Source: Bacteroidota bacterium
GTDB lineage: Bacteria; Bacteroidota; Bacteroidia; Bacteroidales; VadinHA17
Reading direction: 5' to 3'
DNA: 64,000 bases
Assembly (NCBI GenBank): GCA_016718875.1
Contig: JADKBL010000006.1
Location: 62,001 to 126,000 of the forward strand
Shown here: positions 34,393-43,071 of the stretch, piece by piece
Layout: the number at the start of each line of letters is the position of its first letter
How positions within the stretch are numbered: position 1 is the stretch's first letter
The notes under the pieces: generated by a model
The model's database searches: none
What the model was told of the DNA's origin: nothing
The model's input: the letters and a program-made list of their open reading frames with translations, nothing else
Made by a program: the position numbers and the translations under genes

Positions 34393-36345
34393 ATGAATAC
34401 AAGCAGGTCAAATATTAAAATCGGGATAATTTTTTTCCTTTCTATTATCGTTTCCTCATTATCCCTTTTCGCCGGCACTTTTCAATCAATTCAGTATTTG
34501 AAAAAAGAGGTTAAGGCCCCCACTGACACATCAGCTATTAATATTCATATAACCAAGGCATTAGAATTTGCTTATCATTCCAAAAAGATTGATCTGGTAA
34601 AAGCGCATATCGATTCTGCCGAATCAATATGTATTGAAAAAAACATTGAATTTCCAACTCTTCTTCACCTTGCCAGAGCTGAATACTTTTACCTCACCAG
34701 TGATTTCAGAAATGCATCACAGGAAGGAACCCTCGCTATGAATAAGGCGAAAGCAAATAATGACAAAGAAATTATAGCAAATACCCTGAATTTCTTTGGG
34801 AGATATAGTTTACGTACCGGATTCTACTTTGAAAGTATTGATTACTTTAAAAGCTGTATTGAGGTTGCTAATAAGAATAATTTAAAAATACTTGTGCCCT
34901 GGAGTTATCTAAGCCTTGCGAATCTCTATTCGACCATTGGTGACGTAAAAGAGATGCAGAATTCACTTTATAAGATGATTGAGGCATCAGTAAGTGACAA
35001 AGATACGGTATTTCTATCTATGGGATATTACAGGCTGGGAACATCATATACGGAAAAAGTCCGCGACTATAAAAAAGCTGATTCCCTTCTGAAGAAATGT
35101 CTTGAACTTGCTCTGATAAGAAGTGATTCTAACAATGCGGCACTTTCACTGGCCAACCTGGGGTGGAACAGTTATCTTGACAAAAAATATAATGATGGAA
35201 TAAGGTTTTATGAAAGGTCTCTGTCATACAGTCTTCCGACTAATATGCACGGTCATGCAGCAAACGCTTTCGGGAATCTTGGTACAATATACCGTGATCT
35301 TGGGGAGACCGAAAAAGCACTGATGAATTATCAGAAATCAATTGACCAGGCAATGGCTATCAACGACCTCTATAACCTTCAATGGGTTTATAGCGATATG
35401 AGTGAGCTCTTCCTGAGAAAGAGAGATACCTCCAATGCCTATAAAACTTTTGTAAAGTTTAAAAAGTTCAGCGATGAACAGATCAAGAGGAGCAGTAACC
35501 AGGGACTTTCAGATGCAAGAATAAGATATGAAGCAGATACCCGGAATAAAGAAGTTGAGCTGTTGTCGTTAAGATTAAGGAATCATGAACTTATAATTTA
35601 CGGATCAGCGGGACTCTTTCTTTTAAGTCTGGCAATTTTCATACTCATTCTCAGCAGGGCAAAAATCAACAACAAGCGGAGAATAAGTGAGATGAATCAC
35701 AAGATAGCGGAAGTGACACAAGCTAACCTTCGTCAGCAGATGAATCCTCATTTTATTTTTAATACACTTAATTCTATACAGTATTACATGTACCAGCACG
35801 ATAAGCTGGCCACAAATAATTATCTCACAAAGTTCTCAAGCCTGATGAGAAAAGTCCTTGAAAACTCACAGCATACATCAGTACCATTAAGCGATGAACT
35901 TGATGCACTGAAATTATATCTCGATCTTGAAATTATCAGATTCAAGGATAAATTCACTTATGAGATAATAGTTGATGAGGAAATTGATACTCTGTTATAT
36001 AAAGTACCAACCATGCTCATTCAGCCATATGTGGAGAATTCAATATGTCACGGACTTATTCCTGCTGAAAATAAAGGATCAATTAAAATTGATTTAAAAC
36101 TGAAAGATGATTATATTTCATGCACAATTGAAGATAACGGGATAGGCCGTGAAGCTGCCATGGTTAAGAAAAACAGAAGTGAAAATAATCACAACTCACT
36201 TGGAACTCAGATTGTTACATCAAGGCTTGACCTTGTAAATGCATTGTATGGGACAACTCTTAAAACCATTTATACTGATCTTAAGAATAAGGAAGGCGAA
36301 TCAGAAGGAACAAGGGTTGAGATCCAAATTCCGATACTCTCATGA
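34393..36345 (+). CDS. TPR-repeat histidine kinase of the LytS/His_kinase type
   Basis: 650 residues. An N-terminal signal-like helix (IGIIFFLSIIVSSLSLFAG) is followed by a TPR-like helical repeat region (about 60-370), with ALSLANLGWNSYLDKKY and FGNLGTIYRDLGETEKAL units. A single membrane helix (about 397-418) precedes a short coiled segment and the kinase domain. The phosphorylated histidine is H453 in QMNPHFIFNTLN, as in the His_kinase family; the ATPase part has QPYVENSICHGL (N-box) and IEDNGIGREA (G1-box). It probably senses a periplasmic or membrane signal via the TPRs. It overlaps the response regulator gene by four bases (ATGA). Confidence 0.87.
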   Translation: MNTSRSNIKIGIIFFLSIIVSSLSLFAGTFQSIQYLKKEVKAPTDTSAINIHITKALEFAYHSKKIDLVKAHIDSAESICIEKNIEFPTLLHLARAEYFYLTSDFRNASQEGTLAMNKAKANNDKEIIANTLNFFGRYSLRTGFYFESIDYFKSCIEVANKNNLKILVPWSYLSLANLYSTIGDVKEMQNSLYKMIEASVSDKDTVFLSMGYYRLGTSYTEKVRDYKKADSLLKKCLELALIRSDSNNAALSLANLGWNSYLDKKYNDGIRFYERSLSYSLPTNMHGHAANAFGNLGTIYRDLGETEKALMNYQKSIDQAMAINDLYNLQWVYSDMSELFLRKRDTSNAYKTFVKFKKFSDEQIKRSSNQGLSDARIRYEADTRNKEVELLSLRLRNHELIIYGSAGLFLLSLAIFILILSRAKINNKRRISEMNHKIAEVTQANLRQQMNPHFIFNTLNSIQYYMYQHDKLATNNYLTKFSSLMRKVLENSQHTSVPLSDELDALKLYLDLEIIRFKDKFTYEIIVDEEIDTLLYKVPTMLIQPYVENSICHGLIPAENKGSIKIDLKLKDDYISCTIEDNGIGREAAMVKKNRSENNHNSLGTQIVTSRLDLVNALYGTTLKTIYTDLKNKEGESEGTRVEIQIPILS

Positions 36346-37106
36346 AGCATAAACTGATCACAGTTGTTATTGATGATGAACCGGATGCCGTTGATTTTAT
36401 AACATCAATCATTAAAGAATACTGTCCGGGTCTGGAAGTTACAGGAAAAGCCCACAATGTTAAAGAAGGGGTTCATCTTATAAATGAGATCAAACCAGAA
36501 CTGGTATTTCTTGATGTTGAAATGCCAAACGGGACAGGATTTGACCTTCTAACACAATTCCCGGAAAAGGATTTTGATGTCATATTTATCACTGCATTCA
36601 ATCATTATGCAATAAAGGCAATTAAGTTCAGCGCTGTTGATTATATCCTGAAACCGATAAATATCAATGAGTTCATTGAATCGGTAAATAAGGTCATTCA
36701 CAAACATACTACCAATCCGCTTTCAGGACATGAGAATCTGGAAGTGCTCCTTGAAAACATACGTACCTCCCAGCCCACCAGGCTTGTTATTCCGACTGCA
36801 GACGGACGGGAATACCTCAATCCCAAGGAAATCATCCGCATTGAAGCCGATCGAAGTTATTCCTGGTTTTTCATCAACGACAGACGTAAAATACTGGTTT
36901 CAAAACACTTAAAGGAATTTCAGGAGATCCTGAACGACAGAAATTTCTTCAGGCCTCATAACTCGCATCTTATAAATCTTGATTTTGTCAAAAAATATAT
37001 CAGACATGATGGTGGTTATATTGAAATGACAGACGGATCAAAGATCCCTATAGCAAGAAACAGGAAAGACCTTTTCCTTGCACATATGTCGAGATACACC
37101 GGATGA
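36342..37106 (+). CDS. LytTR-family response regulator
   Basis: 254 residues. The receiver domain (1-120) keeps VVIDDEPDAVDF acidic pair, the phospho-acceptor D58 in ELVFLDVEMPNG, and the threonine/lysine positions in IFITAFNHYAIKAI and YILKPIN. The C-terminal LytTR DNA-binding domain runs from about 150 (RLVIPTADGREYLNPKEIIRIEADRSYSWFF) to FVKKYIRHDGGYIEMTDGSKIPIARN near the end. It pairs with the kinase in the previous gene; the targets are not visible in the window. No repeat-type LytTR binding sites were recognised. Confidence 0.88.
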   Translation: MKHKLITVVIDDEPDAVDFITSIIKEYCPGLEVTGKAHNVKEGVHLINEIKPELVFLDVEMPNGTGFDLLTQFPEKDFDVIFITAFNHYAIKAIKFSAVDYILKPININEFIESVNKVIHKHTTNPLSGHENLEVLLENIRTSQPTRLVIPTADGREYLNPKEIIRIEADRSYSWFFINDRRKILVSKHLKEFQEILNDRNFFRPHNSHLINLDFVKKYIRHDGGYIEMTDGSKIPIARNRKDLFLAHMSRYTG

Positions 37107-37120
37107 AAATAAAATCAGAG

Positions 37121-37684
37121 TTATTCCTTCTTCCTCAATAAGCTTCCTGCTGCAAGCAAATAAACTGCTGAGAGTGCCACTCCTATTGCTGCATATGAAA
37201 GGCTTTCACCTGCTGATGGGATTAACCATGACCAGACTAACCAGTAAAATGGGGAAACGAACACTATGCTATTCCAGGGCCTGTGCAAAAACAGTCCAAT
37301 TGGCATTGCCGCTAAAATCAATACTAAAAATACAAGCAGCATTATGCATGAAAATCTGGAACACGACAGTTTAATAAGTGAATATGTAAAAGCTGATTCT
37401 GCTGAAAGAAGAATAATTATCATGAGTGTCCTTAACCAACCTTCCTGTGGGACAGGACTGGTAAGATTAATTACCAGAAGAAGAGTAATAAAACTGAGAA
37501 TAAAGAGGTATACCATCCTCAGTACTCCTGCTGATATCTGTCTGCCTTTGAAAGAGATTCCAAACAGATGATTAAGCTTATTTCTTTCGTCCGAATAAAC
37601 AATTGAGAATACTATACCGTAGATAACCGGAATAATGGAAGATAGTGTAACTAATGTAACAGTATAATATTCTTTATGTTCCAT
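37121..37684 (-). CDS. Small multipass membrane protein, ABC-2 permease-like
   Basis: 187 residues with about five hydrophobic helices. The segment SDERNKLNHLFGISFKGRQISAGVLRMVYLF resembles the cytoplasmic loop of ABC-2 type permeases, where E-R-N/G is followed by a turn and a helix. The usual first transmembrane helix of ABC-2 permeases appears to be absent or to be the first predicted helix here, so the gene may be short or only half of a transporter. No ATPase gene is adjacent. It lies 11 bases after PepD (same strand) and so is probably cotranscribed. Function unknown. Confidence 0.5.
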   Translation of the reverse strand: MEHKEYYTVTLVTLSSIIPVIYGIVFSIVYSDERNKLNHLFGISFKGRQISAGVLRMVYLFILSFITLLLVINLTSPVPQEGWLRTLMIIILLSAESAFTYSLIKLSCSRFSCIMLLVFLVLILAAMPIGLFLHRPWNSIVFVSPFYWLVWSWLIPSAGESLSYAAIGVALSAVYLLAAGSLLRKKE

Positions 37685-37695
37685 TCAAATCTTAA

Positions 37696-39153
37696 TCATT
37701 TGACAGGAATATGTTTGAGTGTTTCTACCATAAAATCCCAGAACTTCTTAACAGATTCAATATTAACCTTTTCATCAGGAGAATGAGGGTACCTGATTGT
37801 CGGGCCAAAAGAGATCATATCAAGGTTCGGGTATGTACCGCCAAGTATTCCGCATTCAAGACCTGCATGTATTGCTTTGATTTCAGGAGTCTTTCCATAC
37901 ATATCCTTATAAACCTTACTCATGGTATTAAGGACCGGTGATTGCATATTCGGTTTCCAACCGGGATACCCACCTTTAACTGTAACTTTTGCATCGATGA
38001 GATGAAATACTCCTGCTATTTTCCATGCTGTAGCTTCCTTGGCAGAATCGACTGAACTTCTTGTCAGGTTATGAGCTTCAAATTTTCCTTTAGAGCATTT
38101 AACTATTGCAAGATTATTAGACGTTTCAACAAGTCCCTTCATAGCCTGGCTCATTCTCTGTACGCCATTAGGACATGCATATACAGCCCTGATAATACGG
38201 TACTGGTCATTCTTGTTCATTACTTTGGCAGGAGCATCAGATTTGATTGCTTTAAATGAAAGAGTCGGCTCTGTTTCAGCAAACTCAGCCTTATACATCT
38301 TCTCGTAATGTTTAATAAATTTTTCAAAATCCGGGGCTTTTTTTGTTGCAACCAGAACAAGCGCATGAGACTCCCTTGGTATAGCATTTCGGAGGTCACC
38401 TCCGGCAGTTTCGGCGAGACGAACAGCATAATCTGATTCAGCCTGCATAAGGAATCTGAAAAGCAGTTTATTCGCATTGGCACGGCCAAGAGGAATATCA
38501 ACACCGGAATGTCCCCCTTTCAGTCCTTTCAGTACTACTTTGTATGTTGTCATACCCCTGGGGGCAGGTTCCTCTGCATACTTTTTTTCAACGCTTACAT
38601 CAATCCCTCCTGCACAACCAACATAAAGTTCGCCTTCATCTTCCGAATCGAGATTCATAAGAATATCTCCCTTTAGAACTCCCTTTTTTAAACCAAACAC
38701 ACCGGTCATTCCTGTTTCTTCATCGATTGTAAAGAGGACTTCGAGTGGTCCATGCTTGATTGTTTTAGATGCAAGAACCGACATTGCTGCAGCAACTCCG
38801 ATTCCGTTATCCGAGCCAAGTGTTGTACCATTGGCTCTTACCCATTCACCATCAACAACAGTTTCAATTGGGTCTTTTTCAAAGTCGTGCTTTTTATCGC
38901 TGTTCTTCTGGGGGACCATGTCGAGATGAGCCTGGAAGATAACTCCCTTTCTTTTTTCCATTCCTTTGGTGGCAGGTTTCCGGAAGATCACATTACCTGT
39001 TTTGTCGACAATTGTTTCAAGATTGTTCTTCTTTCCAAACTCCTTCATAAACTCAACCATCCTCTTTTCACTTTTTGAAGGATGTGGGATTTTGCAAATC
39101 TCACTGAAATATCCCCATACCTGCTTTGGTTCCAAATTTTGTATGTTGCTCAT
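37696..39153 (-). CDS. pepD: Aminoacyl-histidine dipeptidase (PepD, M20 family)
   Basis: 485 residues. It hydrolyses Xaa-His and other dipeptides and works in the cytoplasm with two Zn ions. Metal-binding motifs are intact: HLDMVPQKN, GSDNGIGVAAAMS (bridging D), DEETGMTGVFG (catalytic EE pair) and the later DSEDEG. The C-terminal HAGLECGILGGTYPNLDMISFGP is the last catalytic block. The ATG at 39,153 (MSNIQNLEPKQVWGYF) was preferred to 39,159, two codons earlier, because of the start of the conserved block. It is followed closely by the membrane protein gene, and is divergent from the first Pit gene across a 274-base gap. Confidence 0.88.
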   Translation of the reverse strand: MSNIQNLEPKQVWGYFSEICKIPHPSKSEKRMVEFMKEFGKKNNLETIVDKTGNVIFRKPATKGMEKRKGVIFQAHLDMVPQKNSDKKHDFEKDPIETVVDGEWVRANGTTLGSDNGIGVAAAMSVLASKTIKHGPLEVLFTIDEETGMTGVFGLKKGVLKGDILMNLDSEDEGELYVGCAGGIDVSVEKKYAEEPAPRGMTTYKVVLKGLKGGHSGVDIPLGRANANKLLFRFLMQAESDYAVRLAETAGGDLRNAIPRESHALVLVATKKAPDFEKFIKHYEKMYKAEFAETEPTLSFKAIKSDAPAKVMNKNDQYRIIRAVYACPNGVQRMSQAMKGLVETSNNLAIVKCSKGKFEAHNLTRSSVDSAKEATAWKIAGVFHLIDAKVTVKGGYPGWKPNMQSPVLNTMSKVYKDMYGKTPEIKAIHAGLECGILGGTYPNLDMISFGPTIRYPHSPDEKVNIESVKKFWDFMVETLKHIPVK

Positions 39154-39334
39154 TTTCAAATATTTTAAATTTTAAAGAATTAGATTATAAAATTAATACA
39201 ATTTGAGCTTAAATGCAATTGCTGTCATACCTATAATTATTAAATATTATAGTTTTTATAAATCAAATAATTGTTTGTGAAAAATGTAACAAAAACTTAA
39301 TAAGGTTATAACCATTCCTTTGACCATTCTTTTT

Positions 39335-39342
39335 TACATTTG
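39335..39342 (+). promoter_or_regulatory. Possible -7 element (TACATTTG) in front of the Pit operon
   Basis: TACATTTG matches TAnnTTTG; the nearest TTTG upstream (39,319-39,322) is only 12 bases away rather than 19-21, so the site is weak. The intergenic gap otherwise shows no RNA gene or terminator. Confidence 0.3.
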
Positions 39343-39427
39343 TATCTGGGAATTTTTTATATAGCTTATAGAATGTTTAACTTTCAATTGGACAATTTGT
39401 TCATCGAAAAATAATCAAAACATACAA

Positions 39428-40417
39428 ATGACATTTCTAATAGTAGTTGTAGCTCTGGTCCTGATTTTTGACTTCATTAACGGCTTTCACGATTCAGCCA
39501 ATTCAATTGCAACAATAGTATCGACAAAAGTTTTATCACCCGTGGCAGCAGTTAGTATGGCAGCCTTTTTCAATTTCATAGCATTTGTGGTATTTCCTCT
39601 TAAAGTTGCAACAACAATTGGTAAGAATGTTATAAATCCTGATGTAATCAGTTTAACAGTAATAGCTGCAGCACTTGTGGCAGCTATTACATGGAATCTT
39701 GTTACCTGGTGGTACGGACTTCCTTCAAGTTCTTCTCACACTCTGGTCGGAGGATTGGTTGGTGCTGCTGTAGCGAGCACCGGATGGGGTTCTGTAATTG
39801 TAAGCGGAGTAGTTAAGATCATTATCTTTATAGTAGTAGCCCCTCTTCTTGGTGTTGTGATGTCATTTATCATTTCTGCTGTTGTAATTTTTCTTGCAAG
39901 AAATTATTCTCCCCTGACAGTAGATAAGCATTTCCGACGGCTTCAGTTATTGTCAGCGGCAGCATTCAGTCTGGGACACGGGGGAAATGATGCTCAAAAA
40001 TCAATGGGAATCATATGGGTAGCGCTAATAGTATCTGGTTTTACCACAAAAAATGATCCGATAGCTCTCTGGATAGTTTTGTCATGTCAGGCTGCAATAG
40101 CACTGGGCACTTTACTGGGAGGATGGAGAATAGTTAAAACTATGGGTCAAAAGATCACCAAACTCAAACCGTTTGAAGGGTTTTGTGCAGAAACAGCCGG
40201 AGCGATTACACTCTTCGGTGCCACACACTGGGGGATACCTGTAAGTACAACTCATGTTATTACCGGAGCAATTATTGGAGCAGGAGCAAGAAAAGGTGTT
40301 TCTGCTGTAAAATGGGGAGTTACAGGAAACATTTTCTGGGCATGGATTTTAACTATTCCTGTGTCCGCTATAATAGGTGGAATTATATTCTATTTTCTTA
40401 ACTGGATTCTGGTTTAA
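39428..40417 (+). CDS. Inorganic phosphate transporter, Pit family
   Basis: 329 residues with about ten transmembrane helices and the Pit duplication signatures. The N-terminal motif GFHDSANSIATIVSTKVLSP and the second-half motif GHGGNDAQKSMGIIWVAL (G-A/G-N-D-A) are the phosphate-binding repeats. VSTTHVITGAIIGAGA forms the third motif. These are low-affinity, proton- or cation-coupled phosphate transporters. The gene is followed after 34 bases by a DUF47 gene and then by a second, similar Pit gene, so the locus is a Pit-DUF47-Pit cluster. Confidence 0.88.
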   Translation: MTFLIVVVALVLIFDFINGFHDSANSIATIVSTKVLSPVAAVSMAAFFNFIAFVVFPLKVATTIGKNVINPDVISLTVIAAALVAAITWNLVTWWYGLPSSSSHTLVGGLVGAAVASTGWGSVIVSGVVKIIIFIVVAPLLGVVMSFIISAVVIFLARNYSPLTVDKHFRRLQLLSAAAFSLGHGGNDAQKSMGIIWVALIVSGFTTKNDPIALWIVLSCQAAIALGTLLGGWRIVKTMGQKITKLKPFEGFCAETAGAITLFGATHWGIPVSTTHVITGAIIGAGARKGVSAVKWGVTGNIFWAWILTIPVSAIIGGIIFYFLNWILV

Positions 40418-40451
40418 ATTGTAATTTTATCCAACAATAATATTAAAAGTT

Positions 40452-41102
40452 ATGAATATTGATACCATTCTTAAATTCTTTGTGCCTAAGGATCATTCCT
40501 TCTTCCCTCTTTTTGAAGCTGATGCTGAAAATCTTGTAAAAGCAGCATATCTTCTGAAAGAGCTTATGTCGACAGAAGACCAGGCTGAACATGAAAGAAT
40601 ACATAAGGAAATAGTAAATATTGAACATATTGGTGATGAAATTACCAATAAGACCTACGAGCAGCTTAACAAATCATTTATAACACCTTTTGACAGGGAA
40701 GATATTCATGAACTGACAGCCCATATTGATGACGTTGTTGATTCAATTAACGGAATCAGTCGCAGGGTTTGCCTTTATAAGCCAAAGAAGCTTGTACCTA
40801 TTTATAGTGAACTGGCAAGTCTTATTGCTGAAGGAGCTATAGAAATAAAAAATGCTGTGCATTGTCTTAAGGATCCTGTAGCCAATAAAGATAAAATAAC
40901 ACAGGCCTGCAATAAAGTCAAAGAAATTGAACACAAGGCAGATGAGTTATATTTCGAGGGTGCCTCGATGCTTTTCGAAAAAGAAGAAGATCCTAAGGAG
41001 TTGCTTAAGAAAAACAAAATTCTCGAGATTCTTGAAAGATGCGTAGATGAAGAAGAGGATGTTACCGATACATTGAAAGCTATCCTCATTAAGATGGCTT
41101 AG
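40452..41102 (+). CDS. DUF47 (PhoU-like) protein
   Basis: 216 residues, almost all helical and acidic, as in PhoU-like DUF47 proteins. The characteristic LKELMSTEDQAEHERIHKEI, EHIGDEITNKTYEQLN and HIDDVVDSINGISR motifs have the paired E/D clusters that bind metal. Members are linked with Pit transporters and are thought to regulate them. It sits between two Pit genes and ends in a terminator 24 bases downstream, so the first Pit and DUF47 probably form a transcript and the second Pit a separate one. Confidence 0.85.
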   Translation: MNIDTILKFFVPKDHSFFPLFEADAENLVKAAYLLKELMSTEDQAEHERIHKEIVNIEHIGDEITNKTYEQLNKSFITPFDREDIHELTAHIDDVVDSINGISRRVCLYKPKKLVPIYSELASLIAEGAIEIKNAVHCLKDPVANKDKITQACNKVKEIEHKADELYFEGASMLFEKEEDPKELLKKNKILEILERCVDEEEDVTDTLKAILIKMA

Positions 41103-41125
41103 GTTAAATAAACCTATTGAATCTG

Positions 41126-41157
41126 AAATGCAGCCAGAATATGGCTGCATTTTTTTA
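41126..41157 (+). terminator. Strong intrinsic terminator after DUF47
   Basis: The stem AATGCAGCC (41,127-41,135) pairs perfectly with GGCTGCATT (41,143-41,151), loop AGAATAT, then a run of T. The element separates the DUF47 gene from the second Pit gene. Confidence 0.88.
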
Positions 41158-41243
41158 TTATAAACTGCATGTCGAATTGCTTGCAATATTGTTCGATTTT
41201 TTGGTATTTTAGACAAATATTAATTAGAACTTTTGAAATCTGA

Positions 41244-42230
41244 ATGATTTTCCTTTACGTTGTTGTAGGACTGGTTCTTATTTTTGATTTCCTGAATGGA
41301 TTTCATGATTCTGCAAATTCAATTGCGACAGTTGTTTCAACAAAAGTACTATCGCCTGTATCTGCTGTTATTATCGCTGCTTTTTTTAATTTCATTGCAT
41401 TCACGGTATTTCCTTTAAAAGTTGCACATACAATCGGTAAGGGTGTTGTTGATCCGGATGTACTTAATCTGACTGTTATCGCTTCAGCACTCGTGGCAGC
41501 AATATTCTGGAATCTACTAACCTGGTGGCTGGGTTTACCTTCCAGTTCATCACATACACTTGTTGGCGGATTGGTTGGTGCTGCCTTCACTCATGCCGGG
41601 GCCGGTTCAATAGTACTACCTGGTTTGTTAAAGATCATTGCCTTCATCTTTATAGCTCCAATTATTGGCATGGTAATGTCATTTATTATTTCAACATGCG
41701 TAGTTTATATTGTCAGGAACTGTACACCTTCAGGAGTAGACAAGGTGTTTCGAAGACTCCAGCTTATATCTTCTTCTACTTTAAGTCTCGGGCATGGAGG
41801 TAATGATGCACAAAAATCGATGGGTATAATCTGGGCAGCATTAATTGTATCGGGTCTTGCGACAAAAAATGATCCGATTGCACTGTGGATTATATTATCA
41901 TGTCAGACATCAATAGCACTGGGTACCCTTTTTGGTGGATGGAGAATTGTAAAAACAATGGGACAAAAAATTACCAAAGTAAAACCTTTCGAAGGGTTTT
42001 GTGCTGAAACAGCAGGAGCTCTGACTCTATTCGGATCAACTCATTTCGGTATTCCCGTAAGTACCACACATACAATTACCGGAGCCATTATCGGAGTAGG
42101 AGCCAGAAGAGGAGCTTCTGCTGTAAAATGGGGCGTTACGAAAAAGATATTCTGGGCATGGATACTTACTATACCAGTCAGTGCTGCAATTGGTGCTTCT
42201 ATGTACCACTTCTTTAACTGGATCTTCTGA
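41244..42230 (+). CDS. Inorganic phosphate transporter, Pit family (second copy)
   Basis: 328 residues, clearly homologous to the Pit gene at 39,428 over the whole length: GFHDSANSIATVVSTKVLSP, GHGGNDAQKSMGI and VSTTHTITGAIIGVGA are shared, with many scattered substitutions, so this is an old duplication rather than a recent copy. Ten helices are expected. It has its own transcript, since it starts after a terminator. The two copies may differ in coupling ion, affinity or growth condition; sequence does not show this. It is convergent with the cupin gene. Confidence 0.88.
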   Translation: MIFLYVVVGLVLIFDFLNGFHDSANSIATVVSTKVLSPVSAVIIAAFFNFIAFTVFPLKVAHTIGKGVVDPDVLNLTVIASALVAAIFWNLLTWWLGLPSSSSHTLVGGLVGAAFTHAGAGSIVLPGLLKIIAFIFIAPIIGMVMSFIISTCVVYIVRNCTPSGVDKVFRRLQLISSSTLSLGHGGNDAQKSMGIIWAALIVSGLATKNDPIALWIILSCQTSIALGTLFGGWRIVKTMGQKITKVKPFEGFCAETAGALTLFGSTHFGIPVSTTHTITGAIIGVGARRGASAVKWGVTKKIFWAWILTIPVSAAIGASMYHFFNWIF

Positions 42231-42247
42231 ACCCTTTGCTTTGCTGT

Positions 42248-42580
42248 TCAGGTACTCCTTATCATTGTAAGCACCATCTTGAACTTTTCAATAGCCTTCA
42301 CCGAGTGACTTATGTTTGCAGGCATAATAATCGTCTCACCTGCTTCAACAATATATGGGGTACCTCCTATTGTTATCTCACCTTTCCCGTCAACAACCTG
42401 AATCATAGCATCGAAGGGAGCAGTATGCTCGCTGAGAGCTTCACCCTTGTCGAAAGAAAAGAGAGATATATTTCCTGTTTGTTTCTTGAGAACTGTTTTG
42501 CTTACTATACCGCCATTGGCATATTCAACTGAACCATTAAAAGTAAATACTTTGGCCTTTTCAAATTCGTTGGTCGACAT
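42248..42580 (-). CDS. Small cupin-domain protein
   Basis: 110 residues, single cupin barrel. Motif 1 is seen as EHTAPFDAMIQVVDGKGEITIGG and motif 2 as IMPANISHSVKAIEKF. The histidines of motif 1 are partly replaced (H in EHTAPFD) and motif 2 keeps one H. Such proteins bind a metal or small ligands. No signal peptide, so cytoplasmic. The start ATG fits MSTNEFEKAKVF. It ends close to the stop of the second Pit gene, convergent. Function unknown. Confidence 0.72.
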   Translation of the reverse strand: MSTNEFEKAKVFTFNGSVEYANGGIVSKTVLKKQTGNISLFSFDKGEALSEHTAPFDAMIQVVDGKGEITIGGTPYIVEAGETIIMPANISHSVKAIEKFKMVLTMIRST

Positions 42581-42624
42581 AATAATTATGGTGTGAGGTG
42601 TGAGGAAAATATGTTAAATAACAT

Positions 42625-42672
42625 AAAAAAATTGAGTCATAATTAACCGTTGCCGATCATTTATGACTCAAT
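42625..42672 (-). terminator. Intrinsic terminator for the Cys-rich gene (minus strand)
   Basis: A 12-base perfect inverted repeat: ATTGAGTCATAA (42,631-42,642) pairs with TTATGACTCAAT (42,661-42,672), loop 18 bases. On the minus strand the stem is followed by a run of seven T. It lies 48 bases after the stop of the Cys-rich protein gene. Confidence 0.7.
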
Positions 42673-42719
42673 ATGAGTTCAGTCATTGTTATATGTAATG
42701 ACTGAGAACAGATTCTAAA

Positions 42720-43004
42720 TTATTTCTTGGCAGCGCAGGGTTTTGCTTCGTCGCATTTTTTTGCATCAGCAGTACCAGCACATGCGGCCTTTTTTGCAGC
42801 ATCACAACATGGTTTTGCTTCAGCAGTTTTTGCCTCTGCTTTTTCAGCACAAGTTGCTGCGGAAGGACATTTACTGCAATCTTTTGATACTTCAGTTGTT
42901 GCCTTCTTGGCATCTTTAGGATCACCTGTTGAAGCATTCGCAACCATAACAACTATGAATGCTACCAATACTATTCCTGTTAAACCGATTATTACCTTTT
43001 TCAT
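42720..43004 (-). CDS. Small Ala/Lys-rich, Cys-rich exported protein
   Basis: 94 residues. An N-terminal hydrophobic helix (KKVIIGLTGIVLVAFIVVMV) can act as signal or anchor; the rest is an extended hydrophilic tail rich in Ala, Lys and Glu/Asp, with eight cysteines (SKDCSKC, AATC, KPCC, KAAC, KKC, KPC). One CxxC and one CC pair are present; this spacing suggests metal binding or disulfide bonding, but no named family is recognised. The gene is supported by a full promoter upstream and a terminator downstream on the same strand, so it is a real, independently transcribed gene. A periplasmic metal or redox role is a guess. Confidence 0.62.
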   Translation of the reverse strand: MKKVIIGLTGIVLVAFIVVMVANASTGDPKDAKKATTEVSKDCSKCPSAATCAEKAEAKTAEAKPCCDAAKKAACAGTADAKKCDEAKPCAAKK

Positions 43005-43034
43005 TTTTAATCACATTTTTTAGTTCGACAAAAG

Positions 43035-43065
43035 CAAATATAATAAAAAAATAATAAAAGACAAC
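43035..43065 (-). promoter_or_regulatory. Bacteroidetes-type promoter (GTTG-N19-TATATTTG) for the Cys-rich gene
   Basis: On the minus strand GTTG at 43,065-43,062, 19 bases, then TATATTTG at 43,042-43,035, giving a leader of about 25 bases to the ATG at 43,004. Confidence 0.6.
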
Positions 43066-43071
43066 AGCGTC

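Noticed and set aside
37121..37684. Complete ABC-2 transporter
   Set aside because: The protein is short, no ATPase is adjacent and only part of the permease pattern is present.
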